Shown piece by piece: positions 17,765 to 26,899 of a DNA stretch of 34,599 nucleotides. The stretch is from an uncultured Lysobacterales bacterium (GTDB lineage Bacteria; Pseudomonadota; Gammaproteobacteria; Xanthomonadales; SZUA-36). The stretch spans positions 1-34,599 of the forward strand of contig CAMYKC010000001.1 in assembly GCA_947258865.1 (NCBI GenBank), written 5' to 3'. How positions within the stretch are numbered: the stretch's first letter is position 1; every line of letters begins with the position of its first letter. The translations under genes and the position numbers were made by a program. Under the pieces are notes generated by a model, which searched no databases, had not been told where the DNA came from, and saw only the letters and a list, made by a program, of their open reading frames with translations.

Positions 17765-18340
17765 ATGGTGAGAACGGATCAAGCAGAAAGGCAACCGTCG
17801 CACACAAAGCTGGTCCGCCGGCTCGTGTTGATTGCGATCGGCATGTTCGGATTCGGGTTTGCCATGTGGCCCCTTTACAACGTGTTCTGCGACCTGACCG
17901 GATTGGGTGGCCGGGGTGTCAAGGTGGTTGAAAATGCCGGCGAGTTGGAAGTTTCTGACCGGCAGATCAAGATCCGCTTCGATGCGACAGTCAATTCTGC
18001 CCTGCCCTGGGTATTTCAGCCAAAAGAGAAAGCGATGGTGGTTTCCCTGGGTGAAATGAGCGAGGCACTTTACCTTGCCATGAATGTGGCGGATGAACCC
18101 CTGACGGGCCGGGCGACCTACAATGTAACTCCGCCTGAAGCCAGCCTGTATTTCGTAAAAACAGAGTGCTTCTGCTTTACGGAACAGGTTTTGCTGGCAA
18201 ACGAAAGCAGGGAAATGCCGGTTTATTATTTCATTCAGCCGGATTTACCTGAACACATAAAGGAAATCACACTGTCTTACACGTTTTACCTTGACGACAA
18301 TACCAGCTCAGTCGCTCAGGCATCGTCGTCAGATCAATAG
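17765..18340 (+). CDS. ctaG: Cytochrome c oxidase assembly protein CtaG/Cox11
   Basis: Cox11-type copper chaperone that delivers copper to the CuB site of subunit I. The 191-residue protein has an N-terminal cytoplasmic stub, one membrane helix (about residues 19-38), and a periplasmic domain. The copper-binding cysteines are in the CFCF motif (Cys135 and Cys137), and another conserved cysteine is in YNVFCDLTGLGG just after the helix. Family segments PWVFQPKEKAM, YNVTPPEASLYFVK and PVYYFIQPDLP are all present. It lies one base after the 44-residue peptide gene, implying coupled translation, and 45 bases before ctaE. Confidence 0.95.
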   Translation: MVRTDQAERQPSHTKLVRRLVLIAIGMFGFGFAMWPLYNVFCDLTGLGGRGVKVVENAGELEVSDRQIKIRFDATVNSALPWVFQPKEKAMVVSLGEMSEALYLAMNVADEPLTGRATYNVTPPEASLYFVKTECFCFTEQVLLANESREMPVYYFIQPDLPEHIKEITLSYTFYLDDNTSSVAQASSSDQ

Positions 18341-18385
18341 CAAGACGGCATTCCAGGGCGCGACGAGGAATAACGAGGACTAGAA

Positions 18386-19255
18386 ATGGCACATCACGCT
18401 GACGATCAGTATTACGTACCCCACGGAACCAAGTGGCCGATTATCGGATCGCTGGGGATGATCACCATGCTGGCCAGCGCTGCATACTGGGTGAACGATT
18501 CCACCGTTGCCCCGTGGACTTTTCTGGCCGGTGCTCTGATTCTCATTTATATGGTGTTTGGCTGGTTCGGGGAAGTCATCCGGGAAAGCGAATCCGGCAT
18601 GTACAACGACCAGGTCGACACGTCGTTTCGCATGGGCATGCTGTGGTTCATCTTCTCGGAGGTCATGTTTTTCGCCTGTTTCTTTGGCGCCTTGTTCTAT
18701 GCCCGCGTGTTCGCAGTGCCCTGGCTCGGTGGCGAGGGAACCGGCGCCTACACCAACGAATTATTGTGGCGGGGTTACGAGTCGGTGTGGCCGACAGCGG
18801 GCCCTGATCAATTGGGTGGATCTTTCCAGACGATACCGGCGTTCGGTGTTCCTTTCATCAATACATTGATACTGCTTGCATCCGGCGTTACGGTCACCCT
18901 GGCACACCATGCGCTGAAGAAAAACAACCGCGGCGCGTTGGTTTCGTGGCTGCTCGCCACCGTGCTGCTGGGATTCGTCTTTGTTTTCTTTCAGATCGAA
19001 GAGTATAAGGAAGCCTATCAGCACCTTGGTCTGACCATGGGTTCCGGAATTTACGGCTCTACGTTTTTCATGCTGACCGGATTCCACGGGATGCACGTAT
19101 CGCTCGGCGCCATCATGTTGCTGGTCATCGCGATCCGCTGCATGCGAGGGCACTTCAATCCGGAACACCATTTCGGCTTCGAAGCCGTGGCCTGGTACTG
19201 GCACTTCGTGGACGTGGTCTGGCTCGGCTTGTTTGTATTCGTCTACGTGTACTAG
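18386..19255 (+). CDS. ctaE: Cytochrome c oxidase subunit III
   Basis: The third core subunit of the first oxidase. It does not carry redox metals but stabilises subunit I and supports proton uptake. The 289-residue, seven-helix protein begins with MAHHADDQYYVPHGTKWP and contains FGEVIRESESGMYNDQV, RMGMLWFIFSEVMFFACFF, LTGFHGMHVSLGAIML and the C-terminal AVAWYWHFVDVVWLGLF, all standard for long-form (mitochondrial-like) subunit III. ATG at 18386 follows GAGGA at 18375-18379 with six-base spacing. Downstream lies the opposite-strand DUF2909 gene, so the transcript must pass over it if SURF1 and later genes share this operon. Confidence 0.96.
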   Translation: MAHHADDQYYVPHGTKWPIIGSLGMITMLASAAYWVNDSTVAPWTFLAGALILIYMVFGWFGEVIRESESGMYNDQVDTSFRMGMLWFIFSEVMFFACFFGALFYARVFAVPWLGGEGTGAYTNELLWRGYESVWPTAGPDQLGGSFQTIPAFGVPFINTLILLASGVTVTLAHHALKKNNRGALVSWLLATVLLGFVFVFFQIEEYKEAYQHLGLTMGSGIYGSTFFMLTGFHGMHVSLGAIMLLVIAIRCMRGHFNPEHHFGFEAVAWYWHFVDVVWLGLFVFVYVY

Positions 19256-19309
19256 TCCGCTGCAGAAACAAACACGGAAACCAGGGCCCACCTGTAAGTG
19301 GATTTTGTA

Positions 19310-19555
19310 TCAATCGGGGCCGGTTGCCTGCTCTGGAACCTGCATACCGACAGGGCCGCCGCTGGGTTCAATCCAACCCATCTGATAAGCCCCCCAGAGG
19401 AATAGGAAAAGCAACAGGGAAAGTCCGATTCGCCACGTCAGCCTCTTGACCATGCGATCACCTTCGCCGTGATCCCTGACCAGGAAAATCATGGCAGAAC
19501 CCAGGCTGTACAGAATGACGAGAATGAATAGGATGATCAGGATTTTGATGGCCAT
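19310..19555 (-). CDS. DUF2909 twin-transmembrane small protein
   Basis: A short inner-membrane protein (81 residues from ATG at 19555) with two helices, IKILIILFILVILYSLGSAMIF and LTWRIGLSLLLFLFLWGAYQMG, separated by a charged loop DHGEGDRMVKR. This twin-helix pattern is that of the DUF2909 family, often found beside subunit III and SURF1 in gammaproteobacteria. The frame stays open to 19588, but the residues before MAIKI do not extend the family pattern. It is on the strand opposite to its cox neighbours, between ctaE and SURF1. Function unknown; the location suggests a role with the oxidase. Confidence 0.78.
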   Translation of the reverse strand: MAIKILIILFILVILYSLGSAMIFLVRDHGEGDRMVKRLTWRIGLSLLLFLFLWGAYQMGWIEPSGGPVGMQVPEQATGPD

Positions 19556-19621
19556 GATTGTCTCGATCAATAGTGTTTGTGCCTTCAATTATAGCCAAAC
19601 AGCCTTGCCTTGCGTGGAAGA

Positions 19622-20332
19622 ATGGTGAAATTCAGAACGTCGCTCAAACTGACCCTGCTCCTTTTTGCCCTGGCTCTGGGTTTTGCGCGGATGGGGCTAT
19701 GGCAACTGGACAGAAAAACAGAAAAAGAAGCCTTGTTCGAGCTCTACGACAATGCTCCGGTTTTGCAGCTTGAAGTGGCTATCGATCGCAAACAGCGTTT
19801 TGCACGCGTGGAGGCCTTTGGCCGCTATGACGCCACTCGTCATATTCTGCTGGACAACGCTATTTTCAATGGGCGTGCCGGTGTGTATGTGCTTACACCG
19901 TTTACTCTTGCAGACGGCACTTCCCTGCTGGTCAATCGCGGATGGCTTGCGCTGCCTGCCGATCGTCGCAGTCTGCCCGAAGTGCCAACCGACAACAGCC
20001 CGGTGACGATCAATGGCCGCTTGAACGCACTGCCAACTGACGGCCCCAGGATTGGAGAGCTGGATGTGCTTGCACGCAACCGCTGGCCCCAGCTCGTGAC
20101 CTATCTTGATCCGGAGTCGGTCAGCAAGGCACTCGACATGGAGCTGGCCAACTGGCTTGTGCAGCTCGATGCCTCGGATGCCAGCGGTTTCGAGGGAAGG
20201 GAATGGCAGGCCGCCGTAATGAAGCCACAGGTCCATGGTGCTTATGCCCTCCAGTGGTTCGCTTTGAGTATCGCCGCTATCATCATCTGGATTTCGCTGG
20301 CTGTGCGAAGCACGAAGGAAAAATATCCATGA
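19622..20332 (+). CDS. SURF1 family cytochrome oxidase biogenesis protein
   Basis: SURF1/Shy1 proteins assist heme a insertion into subunit I. The product (236 residues) has the family topology: an N-terminal helix (about residues 7-25), a periplasmic domain and a C-terminal helix (LQWFALSIAAIIIWISLAV). Signatures include LGFARMGLWQLDRKTEKEAL, GRYDATRHILLDNAIFNGRAGVYVLTPF and LLVNRGWLALPADRRSLP. ATG at 19622 is chosen; TTG at 19610 and GTG at 19625 are alternatives, and GGAAG at 19616-19620 would suit the GTG best. It overlaps the Sco-like gene by 4 bases (ATGA), so the downstream genes are coupled. Confidence 0.92.
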   Translation: MVKFRTSLKLTLLLFALALGFARMGLWQLDRKTEKEALFELYDNAPVLQLEVAIDRKQRFARVEAFGRYDATRHILLDNAIFNGRAGVYVLTPFTLADGTSLLVNRGWLALPADRRSLPEVPTDNSPVTINGRLNALPTDGPRIGELDVLARNRWPQLVTYLDPESVSKALDMELANWLVQLDASDASGFEGREWQAAVMKPQVHGAYALQWFALSIAAIIIWISLAVRSTKEKYP

Positions 20333-20919
20333 AATTCAGTCTCTCGCCGCGGTTTACCCTGGTCATTATTGCAACCTTGTTCTTCTTGCCGCTGGCCCTG
20401 GCATGGATGATGTTCCAGGGAATCATCGAGTTCAGCCCAGTTTCAACACGAAACCTGGGACAATTGGTTCAGCCCCCGATTGCGATCAATTGGAAGAATG
20501 ACGAGGCTGAAACCATGGGCGGCCACTGGGTCATTTTGCATGCAACACCGGACCCTTGCCCGGCTTCGTGCATCGAAGCGGTAACGGGTCTACGCCAGGT
20601 GCACAAGGCTGCAGGACGCAACCAGTCCCGTATTCGGGTCGCCTTGTTGCTGAGGCGCAGCCACGCGGAACTCTCGACTACCTTGAGCGAGATCTATCCA
20701 CCATTTCACATAATGAGTGAAGCAGACGGCGAAATCTGGTCAATCCTGGAACAGATCGCCAAATCATCGCCCTCCCCGTCGCGCGCAGCCGGTGGCAGCT
20801 ACCTGATCGATCCGCTTGGCCATATAATGATGTTTTACGAGACCGGTTCCGATCCGAATCATTTGAGAAAAGATCTGAAGCGCCTACTTACCTGGTCAAA
20901 ACTGGACGAACAGTCGTGA
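20329..20919 (+). CDS. Sco-like, thioredoxin-fold oxidase assembly protein with CxxxC
   Basis: A 196-residue protein with one N-terminal membrane helix (about residues 8-29) and a periplasmic domain. A DPCPASC segment carries a CxxxC pair just after the strand HWVILHATP, the position of the copper-binding cysteines in Sco1/SenC proteins. The C-terminal GGSYLIDPLGHIMMFYE resembles the ylidp.G strand of that fold. Similarity to Sco is weak elsewhere. The position between SURF1 and ctaA matches the uncharacterised gene there in Pseudomonas cox loci. Copper delivery to CuA or thiol reduction of subunit II is inferred. ATG at 20329 overlaps the SURF1 stop by 4 bases; the frame is open upstream but only antisense-like sequence lies there. 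Confidence 0.75.
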   Translation: MKFSLSPRFTLVIIATLFFLPLALAWMMFQGIIEFSPVSTRNLGQLVQPPIAINWKNDEAETMGGHWVILHATPDPCPASCIEAVTGLRQVHKAAGRNQSRIRVALLLRRSHAELSTTLSEIYPPFHIMSEADGEIWSILEQIAKSSPSPSRAAGGSYLIDPLGHIMMFYETGSDPNHLRKDLKRLLTWSKLDEQS

Positions 20920-21908
20920 AACCTGGATTACACCGCCTTGCGGTAATAGCCGCCATCGTTGCGTTCGTCGTAATCATGCTTGGAGCTTATGTGCGGTTGT
21001 CGCATGCCGGCCTGGGCTGCCCGGACTGGCCGGGATGTTACGGCCAGATGACGTGGCCTGTCGACACCAATGAGGTGGAACAGGCCAACATGGCGTTTCC
21101 GGAGCGGCCTGTCGAAAGCGTCAAAGCCTGGAAGGAAATGGTGCATCGCTACCTGGCCGGCTTGCTTGTACTTCTCGTTCTCGCAATCAATGTTGTTGCC
21201 TGGGTTTCCCGCCAAACCCGGGGTACAACGCGCCTGCTGGCAGGAATATTGTTGGTCCTGATCCTGTTTCAGGCTGCTCTGGGAATGTGGACCGTGACAT
21301 TAAGGCTTTTACCGGTCGTTGTCATGGGTCACTTGATGGGCGGTTTGGCTACTTTCAGCCTCTTGTTATGGCTCAGCTGGCAAACCGGAAGGACTGCCCG
21401 ATCGGAGAATAGCGGGTCTTTCATGCCGTTCCGATCCATGATCATCACCAGCCTTATTGTGCTGGTGCTGCAGCTGATGCTGGGAGGCTGGACCAGCGCC
21501 AACTATTCCGCACTGGCCTGCCCGGATTTCCCTAGCTGCCAGGGTGAATTTTGGCCAGATACCAACTTCAAGGATGGATTTGTCCTTTGGCGTGAAATCG
21601 GCGTCGATTACGAAGGCGGCGTATTGGATCTGCCCTCCCGAACGGCGATCCACATGGCTCACAGAATTGGAGCGCTCATCACGTTCCTGCTGCTTGGATT
21701 CCTGGCATTACGGCTTGTGCGATTCCCGGATTGCCGCCGGGGCGGGATCCTGCTGGCTGCGCTTCTTCTGATACAGGTGACGCTTGGGATTTTGAACGTA
21801 TTACTGTTTTTGCCGCTGCCCATTGCCGTGGCACATAATGCAACCGGTGCCCTGTTGCTGGCCGTGATGCTCTGGCTAACCCGACGTTCCGGGCTGCGTT
21901 ACGACTGA
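20916..21908 (+). CDS. ctaA: Heme A synthase (CtaA/COX15)
   Basis: CtaA oxidises heme O to heme A in the inner membrane. The 330-residue, eight-helix protein shows the duplicated four-helix arrangement and the conserved heme-ligand histidines: [39 protein letters not shown] and [13 protein letters not shown]. It also has the family N-terminal [19 protein letters not shown], with its cysteine pair, and the parallel second-half [11 protein letters not shown]. The start is GTG at 20916, overlapping the previous stop by 4 bases (GTGA). ctaB follows after 4 bases. Together they supply heme a for subunit I. Confidence 0.96.
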   Translation: MKPGLHRLAVIAAIVAFVVIMLGAYVRLSHAGLGCPDWPGCYGQMTWPVDTNEVEQANMAFPERPVESVKAWKEMVHRYLAGLLVLLVLAINVVAWVSRQTRGTTRLLAGILLVLILFQAALGMWTVTLRLLPVVVMGHLMGGLATFSLLLWLSWQTGRTARSENSGSFMPFRSMIITSLIVLVLQLMLGGWTSANYSALACPDFPSCQGEFWPDTNFKDGFVLWREIGVDYEGGVLDLPSRTAIHMAHRIGALITFLLLGFLALRLVRFPDCRRGGILLAALLLIQVTLGILNVLLFLPLPIAVAHNATGALLLAVMLWLTRRSGLRYD

Positions 21909-21912
21909 TCTG

Positions 21913-22788
21913 ATGTCGTCACTGGCCGGCCGATACTTTGAACTGTGCAAACCGCGGGTGGTTGCCTTGATCGTGTTCACGGCAATCGTCGGCATGTTTC
22001 TCGCGGTACCCGGCTGGCCGCCGCCCCTCCCTTTGATTGCCGGAACGCTGGGCATCGGCTTGGCCGCATCTTCGGCCGCCGCGATCAATCATCTGCTGGA
22101 CCAACGAATCGATGCCGTGATGGCGCGCACCCGCAACCGTCCCCTGCCGACGGGTCAGTTAACCATCACACAGGTGCTCACCTTCGCCTTTGCACTCGGC
22201 CTGCTGTCGATGGCAATTCTCATTATCTGGGTCAACGTGCTGACGGCGATGCTGACATTCTTCTCCTTGATTGGATACGCCATCATCTATACGGTCTGGC
22301 TCAAGCGGGCGACGCCGCAGAATATCGTTATAGGCGGCGCTGCGGGCGCGGCGCCACCCGTGCTGGGCTGGACTGCCATGACGGGGATGATCGATCACAA
22401 TGCGCTGTTATTGTTCCTGATCATCTACGTCTGGACGCCTCCGCATTTCTGGGCTCTGGCAATACACCGGCGGCGTGAATATGCAGCGGTCGATATCCCG
22501 ATGCTGCCGGTAACACATGGTGTTCGCTTTACTCTTTGGCACATTCTTTTTTATACAATCCTGCTGGTCATTGTCACTACGATGCCGTTTCTAACCGGCA
22601 TGAGTGGTCTACTCTATCTCGCCGGCGTGACCGTTTTGAATATTGGATTCCTCTGGTACGCATTACGCCTGCTGCTGAACCATGACGATGCCCTACCCAT
22701 GCAGACTTTCGGATATTCCATCATTTACCTGATGGTGCTGTTCATGTTTCTACTGGCCGACCACTATTTGCAAATGCTTCTGATCTAG
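21913..22788 (+). CDS. ctaB: Protoheme IX farnesyltransferase (heme O synthase)
   Basis: CtaB/CyoE adds a farnesyl group to protoheme to make heme O, the substrate of CtaA. This UbiA-type polytopic enzyme of 291 residues has the first conserved prenyl-diphosphate motif in [19 protein letters not shown] and the second aspartate/polar loop around [40 protein letters not shown] is the third typical block. ATG at 21913 lies 4 bases after the ctaA stop. It is the last recognisable gene of the first oxidase locus. No senC/sco1 gene follows, although that is a common next gene; gcvP comes instead. Confidence 0.96.
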   Translation: MSSLAGRYFELCKPRVVALIVFTAIVGMFLAVPGWPPPLPLIAGTLGIGLAASSAAAINHLLDQRIDAVMARTRNRPLPTGQLTITQVLTFAFALGLLSMAILIIWVNVLTAMLTFFSLIGYAIIYTVWLKRATPQNIVIGGAAGAAPPVLGWTAMTGMIDHNALLLFLIIYVWTPPHFWALAIHRRREYAAVDIPMLPVTHGVRFTLWHILFYTILLVIVTTMPFLTGMSGLLYLAGVTVLNIGFLWYALRLLLNHDDALPMQTFGYSIIYLMVLFMFLLADHYLQMLLI

Positions 22789-22844
22789 GTAGGCGCCATG
22801 CGGTTGGCTTTGAAATAGAATATGCAGACGTTCAGGAAACCTTG

Positions 22845-25802
22845 ATGCAACGGCTTGCGTCCCTGCGGAGCAGATCGATCATGAAAAACAAGAAGCCTTC
22901 AGCCGCGCAAAACACCCTTCTTTACCGGCTGGAAGACCACAGCGAATTCATCATGCGGCATATCGGTCCGCGTGAAGAGCACGTCGAGCAGATGCTGGCT
23001 GAAATTGGTGTGTCTTCCCTGGATGAACTGATCGCCGGCACACTTCCGCCGTCCATTCAATTGGCGGAACCGCTCGATCTGCCGGATGCACAGAGCGAAT
23101 CCGAGATTCTTCTCCGACTGCACAAGATCGCAAGCAGGAACCGGGTTCAGCACAGCATGATCGGCATGGGCTATCACGAGACCATTCTGCCCACGGTCAT
23201 TCAACGGAACGTGCTTGAAAATCCGGGCTGGTATACCGCCTACACGCCCTACCAGGCAGAAATCTCCCAGGGGCGCCTCGAAGCCTTACTGAACTTTCAG
23301 CAGATGGTCAGCGATCTTTGCGGAATGCCCATCGCTAACGCTTCCCTGCTGGACGAGGCAACGGCCGCCGCCGAAGCCATGACCATGCTTCAGCGTGTCA
23401 ATCGGAAATCCCGGTCCAGCCGGTTTCTGGTGGACTCCGCTGTTCTTCCACAAACCCGGGATGTGGTGGAAAACCGCGCCCGGTATTTCGGGATCGATGT
23501 GGTGGTGGCCGACCCTGAAAAAGCGGTGGACGAGGGCGAATTTTTTGCTGTTTTGCTCCAGTATCCGGGCACGGACGGCGCACTGAAGGACTACCGGCAC
23601 ATCATCTCGCGTGCTCATGAAAAGGGCGCATTGGCGGCGGTAGCAACCGACTTGATGAGCCTGGTCCTGCTTACGCCCCCAGGTGAAATGGACGCCGACG
23701 CCGTGATCGGATCGGCCCAGAGGTTCGGTGTGCCGATGGGCTTTGGTGGGCCCCATGCCGCTTTTTTCGCAACTCGGGAGGCTTATAAGAGATCCCTGCC
23801 CGGACGGATCATTGGCGTTTCGCAGGACAGCAAGGGCCGCACCGCTCTTCGCATGGCTCTTCAGACCAGGGAACAACACATCCGCAGAGACAAGGCCACA
23901 AGCAATATTTGTACGGCACAGGCGCTGCTGGCGGTCATCAGCGGGTTCTATGCCGTCTGGCATGGACGTGAGCGGCTCAGGAAGATCGCCCGCCGCATCC
24001 ACCGGCTCAGTGGGTTGCTGGCTCATGGCCTGGCCGAACTGGGCTACAAGGGCCGTTCGGAACACTGGTTCGATACACTCAGCTACGACCTGGACGACGC
24101 GGAAGCCGAGGCCATTTACCGCAGGGCGCTGGACGCCGGGATCAACCTGCGCCGTGATGGCGGTATGCTGGGCATCAGTGTCAATGAAAAAACCGGCCGG
24201 GAGCACATAGAGAGTCTGCTCAAAGCATTTGCCGGCTCCGATTCCGTGCGCGGCATCGATGAAATCGAACATGAACTCGCTCCAGACTGGACTGCCATTC
24301 CCACCGCGCTGAGAAGGGAAAGCGATTTTCTTCAGCATCCTGTTTTCTATGAGTATCACTCCGAAACCAGCATGCTGCGCTACCTGAAGTGGCTCGAGAA
24401 CAAGGATCTGTCGCTGGCTCACGCGATGATTTCCCTTGGCTCATGCACGATGAAACTGAATGCAACGACGGAAATGATTCCAGTCACCTGGCCCGAGTTC
24501 AGCGACATCCATCCGTTTGCCCCGTCCGATCAGACAGCAGGCTACCAGCAACTGTTCAGTGAACTGGAGCGCATGCTGGTTACCTGTACGGGCTATGACG
24601 CCGTGTCCCTCCAGCCGAATGCAGGTTCGCAGGGAGAATACGCCGGACTCCTGGCTATCAAGGCTTACCACGAATCAAGGGGCGATACCGAGCGGGATGT
24701 CTGCCTGATTCCTTCTTCAGCCCATGGCACCAATCCAGCCAGCGCTGCAATGGCCGGGATGAAGATAATCGTGGTCAGGTGCGACGAAAACGGTAATGTG
24801 GATCTGGGCGACCTGCGGAAAAAGGCCATAGAAAACGCGGATCGCCTGGGTGCCCTGATGATCACCTATCCATCCACCCACGGAGTCTTCGAAGAAGATG
24901 TTCAGGAAATATGCAATGTGGTCCATGAACATGGCGGCCAGGTTTACCTGGATGGCGCCAATCTGAATGCCCTGGTCGGCTGCGCAGCACCGGGTAAATT
25001 TGGCGCTGATGTTTCTCATCTGAACCTGCACAAGACATTTTGCATTCCTCATGGCGGCGGTGGCCCGGGCGTCGGGCCGATCTGCGTCGGGAAACATCTG
25101 GAACCGTTCCTCCCCGGACATTCCATTGTCGACATGGGTGGGCCACATAAAAATAATCGCGCCATTGCATCCGCACCCTGGGGGAGCGCCAGCATTCTGC
25201 CCATATCCTGGGCTTACATCGCCATGATGGGCAGGGACGGGATGAAAAAGGCAACACAGATCGCGATCCTCAACGCCAACTATATCGCCAGCCGCCTTGC
25301 AAAAGCGTTCCCGGTTCTGTACACCGGGCGGAATGGCCGTGTTGCCCACGAATGCATCATTGACATTCGGCCGTTCAAGGAGTCCTGCGGCGTCACGGAG
25401 GAAGACGTGGCAAAACGCCTGATCGATTTCGGCTTCCACTCGCCGACGATGTCATTCCCGGTACCCGGAACCTTGATGATTGAGCCCACGGAAAGCGAAC
25501 CGCTGGCGGAAATTGACCGCTTCTGCGAAGCAATGCTGACAATTCGTGAAGAGATTCGCGCCATCGAACAGGGCCGGGTTGACGCTGTCGACAACGCGTT
25601 GAAAAATGCGCCGCACACGGCCGCCGACCTGGCGGCAGAATGGCCGCACGCCTATAGCCGTGAACAGGCGGCCTACCCGGTTTCCGGACTGTACCACGAC
25701 AAGTTCTGGGCGCCCGTTGGCCGGGTGGATAATGTCTTTGGCGACCGCAACCTGGTTTGCTCTTGTCCGCCGCCGGAAGCCTGGGTTACCGATCCCGATT
25801 GA
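22845..25802 (+). CDS. gcvP: Aminomethyl-transferring glycine dehydrogenase (P protein)
   Basis: The PLP-dependent P protein of the glycine cleavage system decarboxylates glycine and loads the aminomethyl group on the H protein. At 985 residues it is the single-chain form (P1 and P2 fused). Signatures are [17 protein letters not shown] near the N-terminus, [51 protein letters not shown], and the PLP lysine in [18 protein letters not shown] (about residue 730). ATG at 22845 follows AGGAA at 22834-22838; TTG at 22842 and ATG at 22881 are alternatives. No gcvT or gcvH is in the window. Its TGA stop (25800-25802) directly abuts the stop of the convergent subunit IV gene. Confidence 0.97.
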   Translation: MQRLASLRSRSIMKNKKPSAAQNTLLYRLEDHSEFIMRHIGPREEHVEQMLAEIGVSSLDELIAGTLPPSIQLAEPLDLPDAQSESEILLRLHKIASRNRVQHSMIGMGYHETILPTVIQRNVLENPGWYTAYTPYQAEISQGRLEALLNFQQMVSDLCGMPIANASLLDEATAAAEAMTMLQRVNRKSRSSRFLVDSAVLPQTRDVVENRARYFGIDVVVADPEKAVDEGEFFAVLLQYPGTDGALKDYRHIISRAHEKGALAAVATDLMSLVLLTPPGEMDADAVIGSAQRFGVPMGFGGPHAAFFATREAYKRSLPGRIIGVSQDSKGRTALRMALQTREQHIRRDKATSNICTAQALLAVISGFYAVWHGRERLRKIARRIHRLSGLLAHGLAELGYKGRSEHWFDTLSYDLDDAEAEAIYRRALDAGINLRRDGGMLGISVNEKTGREHIESLLKAFAGSDSVRGIDEIEHELAPDWTAIPTALRRESDFLQHPVFYEYHSETSMLRYLKWLENKDLSLAHAMISLGSCTMKLNATTEMIPVTWPEFSDIHPFAPSDQTAGYQQLFSELERMLVTCTGYDAVSLQPNAGSQGEYAGLLAIKAYHESRGDTERDVCLIPSSAHGTNPASAAMAGMKIIVVRCDENGNVDLGDLRKKAIENADRLGALMITYPSTHGVFEEDVQEICNVVHEHGGQVYLDGANLNALVGCAAPGKFGADVSHLNLHKTFCIPHGGGGPGVGPICVGKHLEPFLPGHSIVDMGGPHKNNRAIASAPWGSASILPISWAYIAMMGRDGMKKATQIAILNANYIASRLAKAFPVLYTGRNGRVAHECIIDIRPFKESCGVTEEDVAKRLIDFGFHSPTMSFPVPGTLMIEPTESEPLAEIDRFCEAMLTIREEIRAIEQGRVDAVDNALKNAPHTAADLAAEWPHAYSREQAAYPVSGLYHDKFWAPVGRVDNVFGDRNLVCSCPPPEAWVTDPD

Positions 25803-26171
25803 TTAGTGATGCGGTTGGGAAATTTCCTCAGCCGGGCCGAACGTTATCAGACGTGCAAGAAACGTATAGTCTCCCTCTATCGCCATCAGCGCAATGAAGA
25901 CCAACAGGCACAGCGGCGGAACAAGGATGGCATAGATCAGGGCCAGCCGTTCCCAAGCCATGTGCATGAATATGGCAATAATGGCGCCCGCCTTCAGAAA
26001 CATGAACAACAGTATGAGGGTCCACCGCAGCGCACCTTCCAGTTGGAAATAATCCACGGCATAGGAAAATCCACTGAGCACGAACAGCAGAATCCAGACC
26101 ACGATGTAAATACTCAAAGGGTGCTGTTGGTGTCCCTCGACCTGAGTCACTTCCGCCTGTGTCGTCGTCAT
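25803..26171 (-). CDS. Cytochrome c oxidase subunit IV, second oxidase
   Basis: A 122-residue protein with three membrane helices (starting near HPLSIYIVVWILLFVLSG, LILLFMFLKAGAIIAIFM and IYAILVPPLCLLVFIAL). The second helix ends in IFMHMAWER, matching the FMHMKxE feature of bacterial COX4/CyoD-like subunits. Such subunits stabilise the heme-copper core. I start at ATG 26171, six bases past the upstream subunit III stop; the longer frame from 26213 would overlap that gene. It is the last gene of the minus-strand oxidase operon. Its TAA stop is immediately next to the gcvP stop on the other strand, with no intervening base. Confidence 0.85.
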   Translation of the reverse strand: MTTTQAEVTQVEGHQQHPLSIYIVVWILLFVLSGFSYAVDYFQLEGALRWTLILLFMFLKAGAIIAIFMHMAWERLALIYAILVPPLCLLVFIALMAIEGDYTFLARLITFGPAEEISQPHH

Positions 26172-26176
26172 CTCAT

Positions 26177-26878
26177 TCACCACAAATAGAAAAACGCAAA
26201 AATAAATACCCATACCAGGTCGACAAAATGCCAGTAGAGACCGGTGATTTCGACCATTTCATAATTGCCGCCGCGATGACGGTCGTAGTAGCCCGTCCCA
26301 ACGCGGGTGGCGGTGACAATCAGGTAAATAACACCTGCCGAAACGTGCATGCCGTGAAAACCGGTGATCATGAAAAATGTCGAGCCAAACTGCGCTGCGC
26401 CCATCGGATTGCCCCAGGGCCTGACCCCTTCATCCACTATCAGCTTGGTCCATTCAAAAGCCTGCATACCGACAAACATCGCGCCCAAAGCGGCCGTCGC
26501 CAGCATCAGCAATACGGTCTTCTTCTTGTCGCGCCGGTATCCATAATTCACGGCCAGCGCCATGGTGCCGCTGGACGTTATCAGGACAAAAGTCATGATC
26601 GCGATCAGGATCAGCGGAATCGGCTCACCGCCAAAGCTGAGTGCAAACACTTCGCTGGGATTCGGCCAGGGAACTGTGGTTGTGATCCTGACATTCATGT
26701 ACCCAATCAGGAAACAGGAAAAAATGAAGGTGTCGCTGAGCAGGAAAATCCACATCATGGCCTTGCCCCAGGGCACATGAAAAGCCTGCTTGTCATCCGA
26801 CCAGTCGATAACAATGCCTTCGAGGCCTGTTTGTTCCGCCATTGCAGGCTCAGCTCCAGTCAATGATTGATCTGTCAT
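26177..26878 (-). CDS. Cytochrome c oxidase subunit III, second oxidase (paralogue B)
   Basis: A 233-residue, five-helix subunit III of the short bacterial type. Recognisable segments are GKAMMWIFLLSDTFIFSCFL, SSGTMALAVNYGYRRDKK, MFVGMQAFEWTKLI, FFMITGFHGMHVSAGVIYL and the C-terminal LYWHFVDLVWVFIFAFFYL, the standard final-helix motif. The N-terminal 35 residues are soluble. It lies 21 bases downstream of a second subunit III-like gene and just before the subunit IV gene on the minus strand. It keeps the canonical FHGMHV and WHFVD features more fully than its neighbour, so it is the more conventional of the two. Confidence 0.92.
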   Translation of the reverse strand: MTDQSLTGAEPAMAEQTGLEGIVIDWSDDKQAFHVPWGKAMMWIFLLSDTFIFSCFLIGYMNVRITTTVPWPNPSEVFALSFGGEPIPLILIAIMTFVLITSSGTMALAVNYGYRRDKKKTVLLMLATAALGAMFVGMQAFEWTKLIVDEGVRPWGNPMGAAQFGSTFFMITGFHGMHVSAGVIYLIVTATRVGTGYYDRHRGGNYEMVEITGLYWHFVDLVWVFIFAFFYLW

Positions 26879-26899
26879 ACCTTCATCCCCGGAATGTCC

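Noticed and set aside
19286-19306. Terminator hairpin between ctaE and DUF2909
   Set aside because: The stem (CCAC/GTGG around CTGTAA) is only four pairs and the following tract is not a convincing U run.
20203-20328. Upstream extension of the Sco-like protein into SURF1
   Set aside because: The extra residues are an out-of-frame reading of the SURF1 C-terminus. The ATGA overlap at 20329 with a membrane helix directly after it is the natural start.
23286-24422. 378-residue minus-strand ORF inside gcvP
   Set aside because: Long antisense frames are common in GC-rich genes, and gcvP is unambiguous on the other strand.
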